Source: Candidatus Poribacteria bacterium (GTDB lineage Bacteria; Poribacteria; WGA-4E; WGA-3G). From it: a DNA stretch of 64,000 nt. Shown one piece after another: positions 42,531-50,481 of this stretch. Numbering within the stretch: the stretch's first letter is position 1; each line of letters opens with the position of its first letter. Below the pieces are notes generated by a model, which worked only from the letters and a program-made list of their open reading frames with translations, did no database searches and was not told the origin of the DNA. The stretch covers positions 2,748,856 through 2,812,855 of the forward strand of contig OY282374.1 in assembly GCA_958295815.1 (NCBI GenBank), in the 5' to 3' direction. Both the position numbers and the translations under genes were made by a program.

Positions 42531-42572
42531 TTGACTTTTAACTACAAATTGCGTCAGCAAACTACGACGAAA

Positions 42573-43775
42573 ATGAAGATTCTTTTTCTATCACCTACCG
42601 TGCCGTTTCCGCTCACCGATGGCGGACGCATTCGGGTTTTTAACCTCCTTAAACAGATTGCGAAGCAGAGCGATGTAACGCTACTCGCCTTGGAAACACA
42701 GGAAACAGATGCAGAGGGGGTTGCGGAACTCCAACAGTTAGGCATTACGGTTCATCTCGTTCCACACGCACCAACCCTTCCACGTGTATCGCTTGGCACG
42801 CTTGTTAAGGCGTTTCTCAAACGACAACCGATCACCGTCGCCCGCTACGATGTCCCTGCCTATCGCCGGAAGTTCAAGGAACTCATCGCAGAACAATCTT
42901 TCGATCTCGTCCACTACGAAATGTTTCATATAGCACAGTTCCATAGGGAGACAGATCTGCCCGGTGTGCTTTCACAACAAAATGTCGATTCCGCAATTTG
43001 GCGTAGGCTCTGTAGTGAAACCGTCAACCCGTTCTATAAATTCGCCTATTGGACGCAGCAACTCGCGTTTGAACGCTATGAACGGGTACTCAGCCCTAAA
43101 TTCGATGCTGTTACGTGTACCTCTGACATCGACGCCGCTGTTTTCCAGCAGTACTGTCCGGAAGATGCTATTGAGATAATTCCGAACGGTGTGGATATTA
43201 CGCATTATCAGCCAGACTTTCCTGCTGAAGCCCCCGCACACCTCATCTATATCGGGAGTATGGACTGGTACCCGAATGAGGATGCTGTCGCCTTTTTTGC
43301 CGATGAGGTGTTACCACGGGTTCAGGAAAAGGTTCCAGATGTCGCGTTTTCAATTGTCGGTGGGAACCCATCGGCGCGCGTGCAAAAACTGGCAGCGCGT
43401 GATGGGGTTGTTGTCACCGGTCGTGTCCCAGAGATTAAACCTTACTTTGCTGAGGCGACGGTCTTTGTCGTGCCGCTGCGGATTGGAAGCGGTACCCGCC
43501 TGAAAATCCTCGAAGCGTTGGCGATGGGTAAGGCGATTGTTTCTACGACTGTCGGCGCAGAGGGGTTGGATCTCAGAGATGGTGAGGAGATTTTCATTGC
43601 CGACGAACCGAATGCCTTCGCCGATGCGGTCATCCAATTGCTAACGGATTCGGAGTTGCGTCGCAGAGTCGGGGAAAATGGACGCGCTCGTGTAGAGCGG
43701 GATTATGATTGGCGGAGTATTGGTAGGAAACTGCATGAGGCATATACGAAGATCCACCGTCTGAATCAGGATTAG
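42573..43775 (+). CDS. Glycosyltransferase family 4 (GT-B) protein
   Basis: A 400-residue GT-B glycosyltransferase. The N-terminal MKILFLSPTVPFPLTDGGRI is the typical acceptor-domain start. The donor domain has IPNGVDITHYQPD, LIYIGSMDWYPNEDAVAFF and the EX7E-like SGTRLKILEALAMGKAIVST with GAEGL. It should transfer a sugar from a nucleotide donor in cell-surface polysaccharide synthesis. I chose ATG 42573. The frame opens with TTG 42531 right after the previous stop, and the 14 extra residues are not family-like. Operon with the S66 peptidase upstream. Confidence 0.92.
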   Translation: MKILFLSPTVPFPLTDGGRIRVFNLLKQIAKQSDVTLLALETQETDAEGVAELQQLGITVHLVPHAPTLPRVSLGTLVKAFLKRQPITVARYDVPAYRRKFKELIAEQSFDLVHYEMFHIAQFHRETDLPGVLSQQNVDSAIWRRLCSETVNPFYKFAYWTQQLAFERYERVLSPKFDAVTCTSDIDAAVFQQYCPEDAIEIIPNGVDITHYQPDFPAEAPAHLIYIGSMDWYPNEDAVAFFADEVLPRVQEKVPDVAFSIVGGNPSARVQKLAARDGVVVTGRVPEIKPYFAEATVFVVPLRIGSGTRLKILEALAMGKAIVSTTVGAEGLDLRDGEEIFIADEPNAFADAVIQLLTDSELRRRVGENGRARVERDYDWRSIGRKLHEAYTKIHRLNQD

Positions 43776-43834
43776 AGGATTTAATTGTCTGAACCAGGAT
43801 TTGCTGGATTCAAGGATTTTCAGGATTCTACCAA

Positions 43835-43977
43835 CGAATCGGGGTTACAAACCCCTCCCACAAGAAAGAAGAGGTCGGGAATCGGAGTTCCCTTGTTAGG
43901 AGTACGGATTCTAAGATTTCAAGTTTCGAGACCCACAGGAAAGAAGAGGTCGGGAATCGGAGTTCCCTCCTACACAA
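43835..43977. repeat. REP-like hairpins (three, two stem types)
   Basis: Copies: AATCGGGGTTACAAACCCCT + CCCACAAG at about 43838-43863; GAGGTCGGGAATCGGAGTTC + CCTTG at about 43870-43893; and GTCGGGAATCGGAGTTCCCT + CCTACACAAG at about 43948-43976. The last two have the stem GGGAA / TTCCC with loop TCGGAG. AAGAAAGAAGAGG is repeated before the last two. Confidence 0.85.
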
Positions 43978-44010
43978 GAACTGAATGGCTCTGACCACAA
44001 ACCCAAAAAG

Positions 44011-44039
44011 TTGATTTTCCTGCTCAGATGTGCTATTAT
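44011..44039 (+). promoter_or_regulatory. Promoter for the LamG-domain protein gene
   Basis: TTGATT (44011-44016), 17-base spacer, TGC-TATTAT (44034-44039), an extended -10. It lies about 60 bases before the ATG, after the REP cluster. Confidence 0.65.
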
Positions 44040-44100
44040 GTTACCAACTTGAACATAACCTTCCTACCTCAATGACTAACCTTTTAAAAGGAGGATTCCA

Positions 44101-44865
44101 ATGAAAATCTTTATTATTATTTTGGCAATCACCGCTTGGCTGATGAGTGCTACTTTAGGGATTGCGGGTGAAGATCCAGATTTAGTAGCTTATTATCCTT
44201 TCGAGGGTAACGCGGAGGATGCCTCTGGTAATGGAAATGACGGCGAGATCGACGGTGGATCTAAGTGGGTTAAAGGTAAATTTGGAGATGCTATCGACTT
44301 AGATGCGATGGCTTTTGTCGAGTTGCAAATTTCCGATTCTCTCCACGGCGATATTTTCAAAGCAGATCCGTTCACGATTTCCGCTTGGATTAAGCCGAAC
44401 TTCGAAGGCACCACGTGGGAGCATATTTGGCGGAGTCTCCCCTCGGCTTCTGGACACAATACCTTCTTTCTCAATAAAGACCAAGGTCTTCTCTCTTGGC
44501 GTGGACAGGTTGCCGGGTGGACGGTGCTGTGTCAGACTGACCCTGGGATCGTCGAAAAGGATCAGTGGATGCATGTGCTTGTCCAAGGTGATGGCGATAA
44601 ATTCAGGATTTATGCGGATGGTGAGAAGGTCGCTGAAACCGATTTCCAAGAGACGCGGGGGAACAATGTGACCTACCGTCTTGGTGGCACAGGTGGCGAG
44701 ACTTTTGCGGGTACAATGGATGATGTGGCGGTCTTTACCCGTGCGTTAGATGAAGATGAGATTAGTCTGCTTCTTGAGGGTGTTGAGACGTTTTTGCCTG
44801 TGGAGCCGCGGGATAAACTTGCGACTCGCTGGGGTGATATTAAACGCTCAGGGTTGACGCGATAG
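44101..44865 (+). CDS. Secreted LamG-domain (concanavalin-like) protein
   Basis: A 254-residue exported protein with signal MKIFIIILAITAW...IAG and a LamG/pentraxin-like jelly roll. Typical pieces: DLVAYYPFEGNAEDASGNGN, FTISAWIKPNFE, WMHVLVQGDGDKFRIYADGE and MDDVAVFTRALDEDEISLLL. It probably binds a glycan at the cell surface or outside. The tail VEPRDKLATRWGDIKR matches the tails of the two secreted paralogues at 37-38.6 kb. A strong ribosome site (AAAGGAGGATTCCA) precedes the ATG. Downstream is the REP hairpin at 44885. Confidence 0.88.
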   Translation: MKIFIIILAITAWLMSATLGIAGEDPDLVAYYPFEGNAEDASGNGNDGEIDGGSKWVKGKFGDAIDLDAMAFVELQISDSLHGDIFKADPFTISAWIKPNFEGTTWEHIWRSLPSASGHNTFFLNKDQGLLSWRGQVAGWTVLCQTDPGIVEKDQWMHVLVQGDGDKFRIYADGEKVAETDFQETRGNNVTYRLGGTGGETFAGTMDDVAVFTRALDEDEISLLLEGVETFLPVEPRDKLATRWGDIKRSGLTR

Positions 44866-44884
44866 TGATAGAATAGGATCTCTC

Positions 44885-45026
44885 AGGCGAGGTTTGGATG
44901 CCTCGCCTACCTATTTTAAGGAATGTGTGAATATTTTGGCACCGGATTGTCAGAATTAGGATTTTCAGGATTCAAGGATTTTCAGGATTCTACCAAAAAA
45001 TCGGGGTTACAAACCCCTCCCACAAG
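44885..45026. repeat. REP-like hairpins in the gap before aconitase
   Basis: AGGCGAGG (44885-44892) / CCTCGCCT (44901-44908) + ACC, then AATCGGGGTTACAAACCCCT + CCCACAAGAA near 45000-45024. Between them is GGATTTTCAGGATTCAAGGA, TTTTCAGGATTCTACCA, also present at 43800-43830. Confidence 0.75.
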
Positions 45027-45062
45027 AATAGAGAGAAATACCTAAGAATTTTAAGGGAAAAA

Positions 45063-45092
45063 TTGAAATACAATGCCGATTTGTGGTAAAAT
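45063..45092 (+). promoter_or_regulatory. Promoter for aconitase
   Basis: TTGAAA (45063-45068), 18-base spacer, TAAAAT (45087-45092). TATAAT at 45095-45100 could serve as an alternative -10. Confidence 0.5.
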
Positions 45093-45131
45093 TATATAAT
45101 AAAAGTTTCTATAAGATAAAGGAGTTAGCAG

Positions 45132-47804
45132 ATGCCCACCCCTGCTCATAATCTGTTTAATACACGCCGAACTCTCGAAAGCGGAGGACTTGAATGCAGC
45201 TATTATTCGCTTCCTGCCTTAGCAGAAGCCGGTATTGGATCAATTGCGAATTTGCCCGTCAGTCTCCGTATTTTACTTGAATCATTATTGCGAAATTATG
45301 ACGGACACCAGATCACGGAAGAGGATGTCACGAATTTGGCGAATTGGGATGCCAGTTCCCCAAAAGCCGAGGAGATTCCGTTTAAGCCAGCACGTGTCGT
45401 CGCACAGGATTTCACTGGTGTTCCGCTGGTTGTTGATATTGCTGCAATGCGTTCCGCTGTCGCAGCACTCGGTGGCGATGCACGTATGATAGAACCGCTC
45501 GTCCCTGTCGATTTAGTTATTGACCACTCTATCCAAGTCGATGCTTACGGTTCAGAAAACGCCTTCCAGTTCAATACCGAACGGGAATTTGAACGCAATA
45601 AGGAACGCTATGAATTCCTGAAATGGGGACAGCAAGCGTTTGAAAAGTTCAACATTATCCCACCTTCTATCGGTATTGTGCATCAGGTGAATCTGGAATA
45701 CCTTGCGAAAGTGGTCATGTCCGAAGATTCCCTCGCCTATCCAGATACTGTCGTCGGTACCGATTCACATACTACGATGATTAACGGTTTAGGTATCGTC
45801 GGGTGGGGTGTCGGTGGTATTGAAGCAGAAGCGGCTATGTTAGGGCAGCCTGTTTACATTTTGACGCCAGAAGTACTCGGCGTTCATCTTACAGGTGAAC
45901 TCCAAGAGGGTATCACCGCGACAGACCTTGTATTGACTGTGACACAACGTCTCAGAGCTGCGGCTGTTGTCGATAAATTCGTTGAATTCTTTGGTGAAGG
46001 TGTAGAAGCACTCTCTCTACCTGACCGTGCGACGCTCTCGAATATGTGCCCTGAATACGGTGCGACTATCGGATTCTTCCCGCCGGATGCAGAGACGATG
46101 CGGTATCTCCGTCTCACGGGACGCGATGAAGCACACGTCGATTTGGTAGAGTCTTATCTCAAAGCACAAGGTATGTTCGGGATTCCGCGTCTTGGTGAAG
46201 TCGAATACTCCGATGTGCTTGAAATCAACCTTGCTGATATCGAACCGAGCATCGCTGGTCCGAAACGTCCGCAAGACCGGATCGCATTGCCGGATGTCAA
46301 AGAGACCTTTACTGAACTCTTGACGCGTCCTGTATCAGAAGATGGGTTTGGCGTGACAGAAGCGGATGCGGATAGTGATGGCATAACGCACGGTTCTATC
46401 GTTATCTCGGCGATTACGAGCTGCACGAATACGAGTAATCCGTCCGTTATGATTGGCGCGGGACTACTCGCCAAGAAAGCGGTTGAAAAAGGGCTGCTTG
46501 TAAAAGACTACGTCAAAACCAGTTTAGCACCCGGCTCACGCGTCGTCACTGAATATCTACAGAATACCGGTTTGCTGCCTTACTTGGAAGAACTTGGCTA
46601 CAACGTCGTAGGCTACGGTTGCACGACGTGTATCGGGAATAGCGGACCGCTTAATGATGTCGTTCAAGAGGCGATTGACGCGAAGAACCTCGTCACTGCC
46701 AGTGTTTTGAGTGGCAACCGGAATTTTGAAGCGCGTGTACATCCGGAGATAAAAGCCAACTTCCTCATGTCACCACCGCTCGTTGTTGCTTACGGACTCG
46801 CAGGACGGATTGACATCGACTTTGCTACAGAACCGATTGGTCACAACGATGCTGGTGAAGCTGTGTATCTGAAGGATATTTGGCCGACTCGACAGGAAAT
46901 CGCTGAGATGATCGGTGCAGCGGTTGACAGAAAGACGTTTCGGGAGATGTATGAATCAATCGGGAATCAGGCACCGGAATGGGAAGACCTTGCTGGTGCA
47001 ACAGGCGTCCTTTATCCGTGGAACGAGCGAAGCACATACGTCCAACATCCACCGTTCTTTGAAGGCTTTGCCCGTGAACCTGCTCCTATCTCTGACATCG
47101 TAGACGCACGCGTCCTCGGTATCTTTGGAGATTCTGTTACGACCGACCATATCTCACCCGCAGGCGCGATTGCTGCAGCGAGTCCCACAGGAGAATACTT
47201 GCAAGAACGCGGTGTTGAACCCCGTGATTTTAATACTTATGGCTCCAGACGTGGTAACGATCGCGTGATGAGTCGAGGGACGTTCGCCAATCGTCGCGTT
47301 CGCAATCTGATGACTCCCGACGTAGAAGGTGGATTCACGCTTCAGCATCCAGAAGGCACGCAGACGACTATCTATGAAGCGGCACTTCAGTATAGTGAAA
47401 ATGGTGTCCCAACCGTTATTTTTGCGGGACAAGATTACGGTATGGGGAGTTCCCGCGACTGGGCAGCGAAGGGTCCTAAACTTTTAGGTGTCAAAGCGGT
47501 GGTCGTGGAGAGTTATGAACGGATCCACCGAAGCAATCTTATCGGTATGGGTGTCTTGCCGTTGCAGTTTAAAGATGGTGAGAACGTTCAGACACTCAAC
47601 CTTGATGGCAGCGAGATTATCAGTATTACAGGTTTTGCGGATAACCTTGAACCCGGACAGATGGCAACGATGAAGATTGTCCGAGCGAATGGTGAAACGG
47701 AGACAACGGAACTGTTGATCAGAATTGATTCGCCTGTGGAGGTAGAATACTACAAACACGGTGGGATTCTGGACTACGTTATTCGGAATTTCTTGTCTGC
47801 TTAG
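45132..47804 (+). CDS. acnA: Aconitate hydratase AcnA
   Basis: An 890-residue aconitase of the AcnA/IRP type, interconverting citrate and isocitrate in the TCA and glyoxylate cycles. The [4Fe-4S] ligands are C431 (SCTNTSNPS), C497 and C500 ([10 protein letters not shown]). Conserved substrate blocks include [23 protein letters not shown] and [11 protein letters not shown] near residue 776. Length fits AcnA (about 890) rather than AcnB. The IRP-type C-terminal domain order is intact, and the protein starts [13 protein letters not shown]. Ribosome site AAAGGAGTTAGCAG. It stands alone between repeat-rich gaps. Confidence 0.97.
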   Translation: MPTPAHNLFNTRRTLESGGLECSYYSLPALAEAGIGSIANLPVSLRILLESLLRNYDGHQITEEDVTNLANWDASSPKAEEIPFKPARVVAQDFTGVPLVVDIAAMRSAVAALGGDARMIEPLVPVDLVIDHSIQVDAYGSENAFQFNTEREFERNKERYEFLKWGQQAFEKFNIIPPSIGIVHQVNLEYLAKVVMSEDSLAYPDTVVGTDSHTTMINGLGIVGWGVGGIEAEAAMLGQPVYILTPEVLGVHLTGELQEGITATDLVLTVTQRLRAAAVVDKFVEFFGEGVEALSLPDRATLSNMCPEYGATIGFFPPDAETMRYLRLTGRDEAHVDLVESYLKAQGMFGIPRLGEVEYSDVLEINLADIEPSIAGPKRPQDRIALPDVKETFTELLTRPVSEDGFGVTEADADSDGITHGSIVISAITSCTNTSNPSVMIGAGLLAKKAVEKGLLVKDYVKTSLAPGSRVVTEYLQNTGLLPYLEELGYNVVGYGCTTCIGNSGPLNDVVQEAIDAKNLVTASVLSGNRNFEARVHPEIKANFLMSPPLVVAYGLAGRIDIDFATEPIGHNDAGEAVYLKDIWPTRQEIAEMIGAAVDRKTFREMYESIGNQAPEWEDLAGATGVLYPWNERSTYVQHPPFFEGFAREPAPISDIVDARVLGIFGDSVTTDHISPAGAIAAASPTGEYLQERGVEPRDFNTYGSRRGNDRVMSRGTFANRRVRNLMTPDVEGGFTLQHPEGTQTTIYEAALQYSENGVPTVIFAGQDYGMGSSRDWAAKGPKLLGVKAVVVESYERIHRSNLIGMGVLPLQFKDGENVQTLNLDGSEIISITGFADNLEPGQMATMKIVRANGETETTELLIRIDSPVEVEYYKHGGILDYVIRNFLSA

Positions 47805-47824
47805 TTGATTTTTCTAGCCAAGAT

Positions 47825-47848
47825 AGGTGCGGTTTCGTAACCGCACCT
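47825..47848. terminator. Hairpin after acnA (possible transcription end)
   Basis: Perfect 10-bp stem AGGTGCGGTT (47825-47834), loop TCGT, AACCGCACCT (47839-47848), about 20 bases after the acnA stop. No T-tract follows (TATAACG), so it may be another REP-like palindrome or an RNA-stabilising structure rather than an intrinsic terminator. Confidence 0.45.
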
Positions 47849-48024
47849 TATAACGTGAGTTTGACATCTGCGTGTATGTTGGAAACCTGATCCATTCTCA
47901 GGCGTGCAGCGTTTGTTGGGTTTCGCTATGTCTATTTCCATAAATGTGGCGAGAAAGTTCAGATTTTTCTGATAAACTGGAGGGTTTTGGTCATTTTCCG
48001 CTGTACCCAACCTACTGTCAGACT

Positions 48025-48150
48025 GTTACGGCACACGGCGTGTGCCTACTACTTTTAACTGGCAGACTGTTACGGAGAACCCACGGCGTGTGCCTACTAC
48101 TTTTAACTGTTAGACTGTTACGGCACACGGCGTGTGCCTACTACTTTTAA
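48025..48150. repeat. GGCACAC-hairpin repeat array D (GGC loop variant)
   Basis: Three copies with the loop GGC instead of GGA: ACGGCACACGGCGTGTGCCT (two) and ACGGAGAACCCACGGCGTGT (one), each with ACTACTTTTAA. Spacers are CTG(G/T)(C/T)AGACTGTT. The gap (47805-48175) otherwise holds nothing recognisable. Confidence 0.88.
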
Positions 48151-48175
48151 TCGAACTCACATTTTTTATCTCCGA

Positions 48176-48583
48176 ATGCAGTCTTTAGCCACACATATAC
48201 TCGCAATTATATTCATCCTTCTCTCTCTCACCATTGGATGTGGTCCCGATTCGGAATATAAGAATCCGTGTGTGGGTTCTTGGATTTCACGATGCGCTGC
48301 GAATACAGAGATTTTGATAATCGGACCCTATAGAACAGAGTGTCCAAGTTTTTCTGGGAATGATTGTTATCTTGAATTCAATGAAGAGGAACAAAGATGG
48401 TTCTTTTTCTATGATGGTATACGGGGGTTTGATTATGAACCTGGGTATATCTGGACGTTGAAAGTTAGTCTTCACGAGTACGCCGCAGAGTTGGCGGATG
48501 CAAGTTCACATGAATATAGGCTTGTAGAGGTGGTAAGTAAGGAGGAGGCATCGGTGGATGAGAGACCTCCTCGGAAACCGTAG
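48176..48583 (+). CDS. DUF4377-like lipoprotein
   Basis: A lipoprotein of about 135 residues. Signal MQSLATHILAIIFILLSL and lipobox TIGC near Cys20. The mature part has the DUF4377 layout: ECPSFSGNDCYLEFNEEEQR + WFFFYDGIRGFDYEPGYIWT + LKVSLHE. In known members this domain is joined to META or lipoprotein modules. Its function is unknown. The frame opens at 48134 inside REP array D, and ATG 48176 is the better start because it gives the full signal. Cysteines in the mature part (four) may form disulfides. Confidence 0.75.
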   Translation: MQSLATHILAIIFILLSLTIGCGPDSEYKNPCVGSWISRCAANTEILIIGPYRTECPSFSGNDCYLEFNEEEQRWFFFYDGIRGFDYEPGYIWTLKVSLHEYAAELADASSHEYRLVEVVSKEEASVDERPPRKP

Positions 48584-48641
48584 GTGTAACGTTAAAAAAA
48601 ACAATAAGGACACTTAGCCAATTTACATAAGTCTTGGAAAT

Positions 48642-48899
48642 TTAATAAATTTTGCTACGGTGTCCGATTCGGGAAACGCTAATTTTTCTGGTTTGCTTAT
48701 TGAAAGTATAAATTATGCGATAATGTTTAGCCACCCTTAGACTGAATTTACCTTTGTGCCTGCCTTGGAGTGCCTTATGTGGTCTATTATCGCAAGTTTC
48801 CTGTAATAGTGTTAATTTGGTATAGACGCGGGTACGAATCGTCGGACTTAAACGCCCTAAATCTGCTCTAGCATCGGCACTTATTTCCAGTGTATACAA
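48642..48899 (-). CDS. Type II toxin, RelE/ParE family
   Basis: An 85-residue RelE/ParE-fold toxin. YTLEISADARADLGRLSP is the typical first strand and helix, and LQGRHKGKFSLRVAKHYRII is the RelE core with basic residues, followed by ISVSRIGHRSKIY. RelE enzymes cut mRNA on the ribosome, while ParE poisons gyrase. The H-R-S-K-x-Y end is of the RelE type, but residue data are not decisive. It starts two bases after the stop of the upstream gene (48902-49588), which is the likely antitoxin. It is transcribed last in this pair. Confidence 0.88.
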   Translation of the reverse strand: MYTLEISADARADLGRLSPTIRTRVYTKLTLLQETCDNRPHKALQGRHKGKFSLRVAKHYRIIYTFNKQTRKISVSRIGHRSKIY

Positions 48900-48901
48900 A
48901 C

Positions 48902-49588
48902 CTATTCGCCCTCAAACTCTTTGAAAACTTCTTTCAGTGAATAGGTTCTATCACCTGCCTTAAGAGATTCGCCTACCTGATCCAATTCTTCGGCGAACGC
49001 AGGACTTATCTCTAAACCCTCATCGGGATCGTAGTGGTAATCCTCCAGTGCGAGCTCCAACAGTTCATAGGCTACGAAAAACTCCCGAAATGCGACATCC
49101 AATTTTTTAAATGACGCGTCCTCAGCTAATAACTTGGCAAGCCGTTGACGCACAGCAAAGAGTTCCTGCGTCACGAGGTTGTGAACAAATTGGCGGTATT
49201 CGTCTAATGGCAGCTCAATAATCTTTTTCTCTGGTTTTGGATCGCTTTCTAAGTAAATACCCATCCGTCTGTTAATTCGCTCTTCACGGGTCGTTTTCCG
49301 GTTTGTGAGGATGTAGTCGCGATGCCGCTTTAGTTTTTTGGTGAGTGAGGCATGTGGGTCCAATCCCTTAAGTGGATCTTCCGTATATGTTTCCAACCAA
49401 AACCCCAAATCTTCGTAGTCCCCGTGAAATTCCATGAATTCTGCGTCCAATTCTTCGCGCGAGTTGCCCTTTGCCAGCAACGTAGCAAGCCGCTCACGCG
49501 ATTGGAAGATTTCTTCACTGACAAGCATATCTAACAGCCATCGGAATTCAACAGGCGACATCTCTGTAATACTTTTCACATTTTTCAT
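48902..49588 (-). CDS. Probable antitoxin with a duplicated helical domain
   Basis: A 228-residue protein upstream of RelE, with two similar helical segments: residues about 11-85 (MSPVEFRWLLDMLVSEEIFQ, SRERLATLLAK, LDAEFMEF, DPLKGLDPHASLTKKL) and about 127-205 (LPLDEYRQFVHNLVTQELFA, VRQRLAKLLAE, LDVAFREF, DPDEGLEISPAFAEEL). The C-terminus SLKAGDRTYSLKEVFKEFEG is like the toxin-binding tail of antitoxins in RelB/Phd-type pairs (G-x-x-(Y/F)-SLxEV). Normal antitoxins have 70-90 residues, so this one is unusually long. I cannot identify a DNA-binding domain. Two bases separate it from the toxin. Confidence 0.75.
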   Translation of the reverse strand: MKNVKSITEMSPVEFRWLLDMLVSEEIFQSRERLATLLAKGNSREELDAEFMEFHGDYEDLGFWLETYTEDPLKGLDPHASLTKKLKRHRDYILTNRKTTREERINRRMGIYLESDPKPEKKIIELPLDEYRQFVHNLVTQELFAVRQRLAKLLAEDASFKKLDVAFREFFVAYELLELALEDYHYDPDEGLEISPAFAEELDQVGESLKAGDRTYSLKEVFKEFEGE

Positions 49589-49596
49589 GGGTTTTA

Positions 49597-50418
49597 TTAC
49601 CTTCCATGAACGGCTCGGAGGTCTAATCTGGCATCGACATTGTCGGATACGGCGTTTGTCCAGTCCACATCGTCAATGCTTTGCAGACTCATTAGTGCGA
49701 CGTTCACCAGCGGATTTGAGAGGGAATAGTTGAGGAGAAAACTGTCTACGTCAACATTTGCCATCTCATTAGGAAAGCAGTGCTTCATTAGGTTCTGGAA
49801 GGCATTGCTGGTGGTAGAACGCATCAGGACGATTCCCATCTCCTGTGCGACCGCATCGGGGATAATGCCTCGTCTTCCAAACGCATCGCAAGTACTCTGA
49901 TACATCAGATTGTAGTGGGTCTGTATCATGTCAAACTCACCGGTGGCAATAAGCTCCTCCGTACCACCGGAGGGACCATCTGCAGAAAAACCGATAAAAC
50001 GGACTTTCCCTTCCGCTTTCAGCTTTAGGTATGCCTCTAATCCACCATTATTGAGTATAATGTCAATATCGTCGGCATAGAACCAACCACCATGAAACTG
50101 CAGGACATCAATGTAGTCGGTACCGAGACGTTGCAGACTCCCCTCCACATCAGTCGCGATACCGTCTGGATCATATTCTTCCGTCTTGGTCGCAATGATG
50201 CACGATTCCCGGCGTCCCGCGATCGCTTTACCGATAATTGTTTCGCTGTAACCGCCGCCGTAGTCGGGTGCTGTGTCGAGATAATTGAGGCCGCAGTCCA
50301 TGGCGTAATGAAGCATTTTGATGAGTGTTGTCTCGTCGTGTTCTGGACGGACTCTGCCTCCGCCGTAACCAATCTCTGATACGCTGAGTCCTGTTTTACC
50401 GAGTGTGCGATATTGCAT
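49597..50418 (-). CDS. Aldo/keto reductase family protein
   Basis: A 273-residue NAD(P)H-linked reductase. MQYRTLGKTGLSVSEIGYGG is the standard start; YLDTAPDYGGGYSETIIG carries the Asp and Tyr, TKTEEY has the Lys, LQFHGG has the His, and VRFIGFSADGPSGG follows. The C-terminal cofactor part is short (family mean about 320), ending soon after SNPLVNVALMSLQSIDDV. Substrate unknown. It ends eight bases before the antitoxin gene's start, so it may be cotranscribed with the toxin-antitoxin pair. A second AKR is at 32023. Confidence 0.9.
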   Translation of the reverse strand: MQYRTLGKTGLSVSEIGYGGGRVRPEHDETTLIKMLHYAMDCGLNYLDTAPDYGGGYSETIIGKAIAGRRESCIIATKTEEYDPDGIATDVEGSLQRLGTDYIDVLQFHGGWFYADDIDIILNNGGLEAYLKLKAEGKVRFIGFSADGPSGGTEELIATGEFDMIQTHYNLMYQSTCDAFGRRGIIPDAVAQEMGIVLMRSTTSNAFQNLMKHCFPNEMANVDVDSFLLNYSLSNPLVNVALMSLQSIDDVDWTNAVSDNVDARLDLRAVHGR

Positions 50419-50481
50419 AGTGAATGATTCTCCTTTTACAACAAGTGGGTAGATGCGGTTGCGAAATGCGTCTATCGGGGA

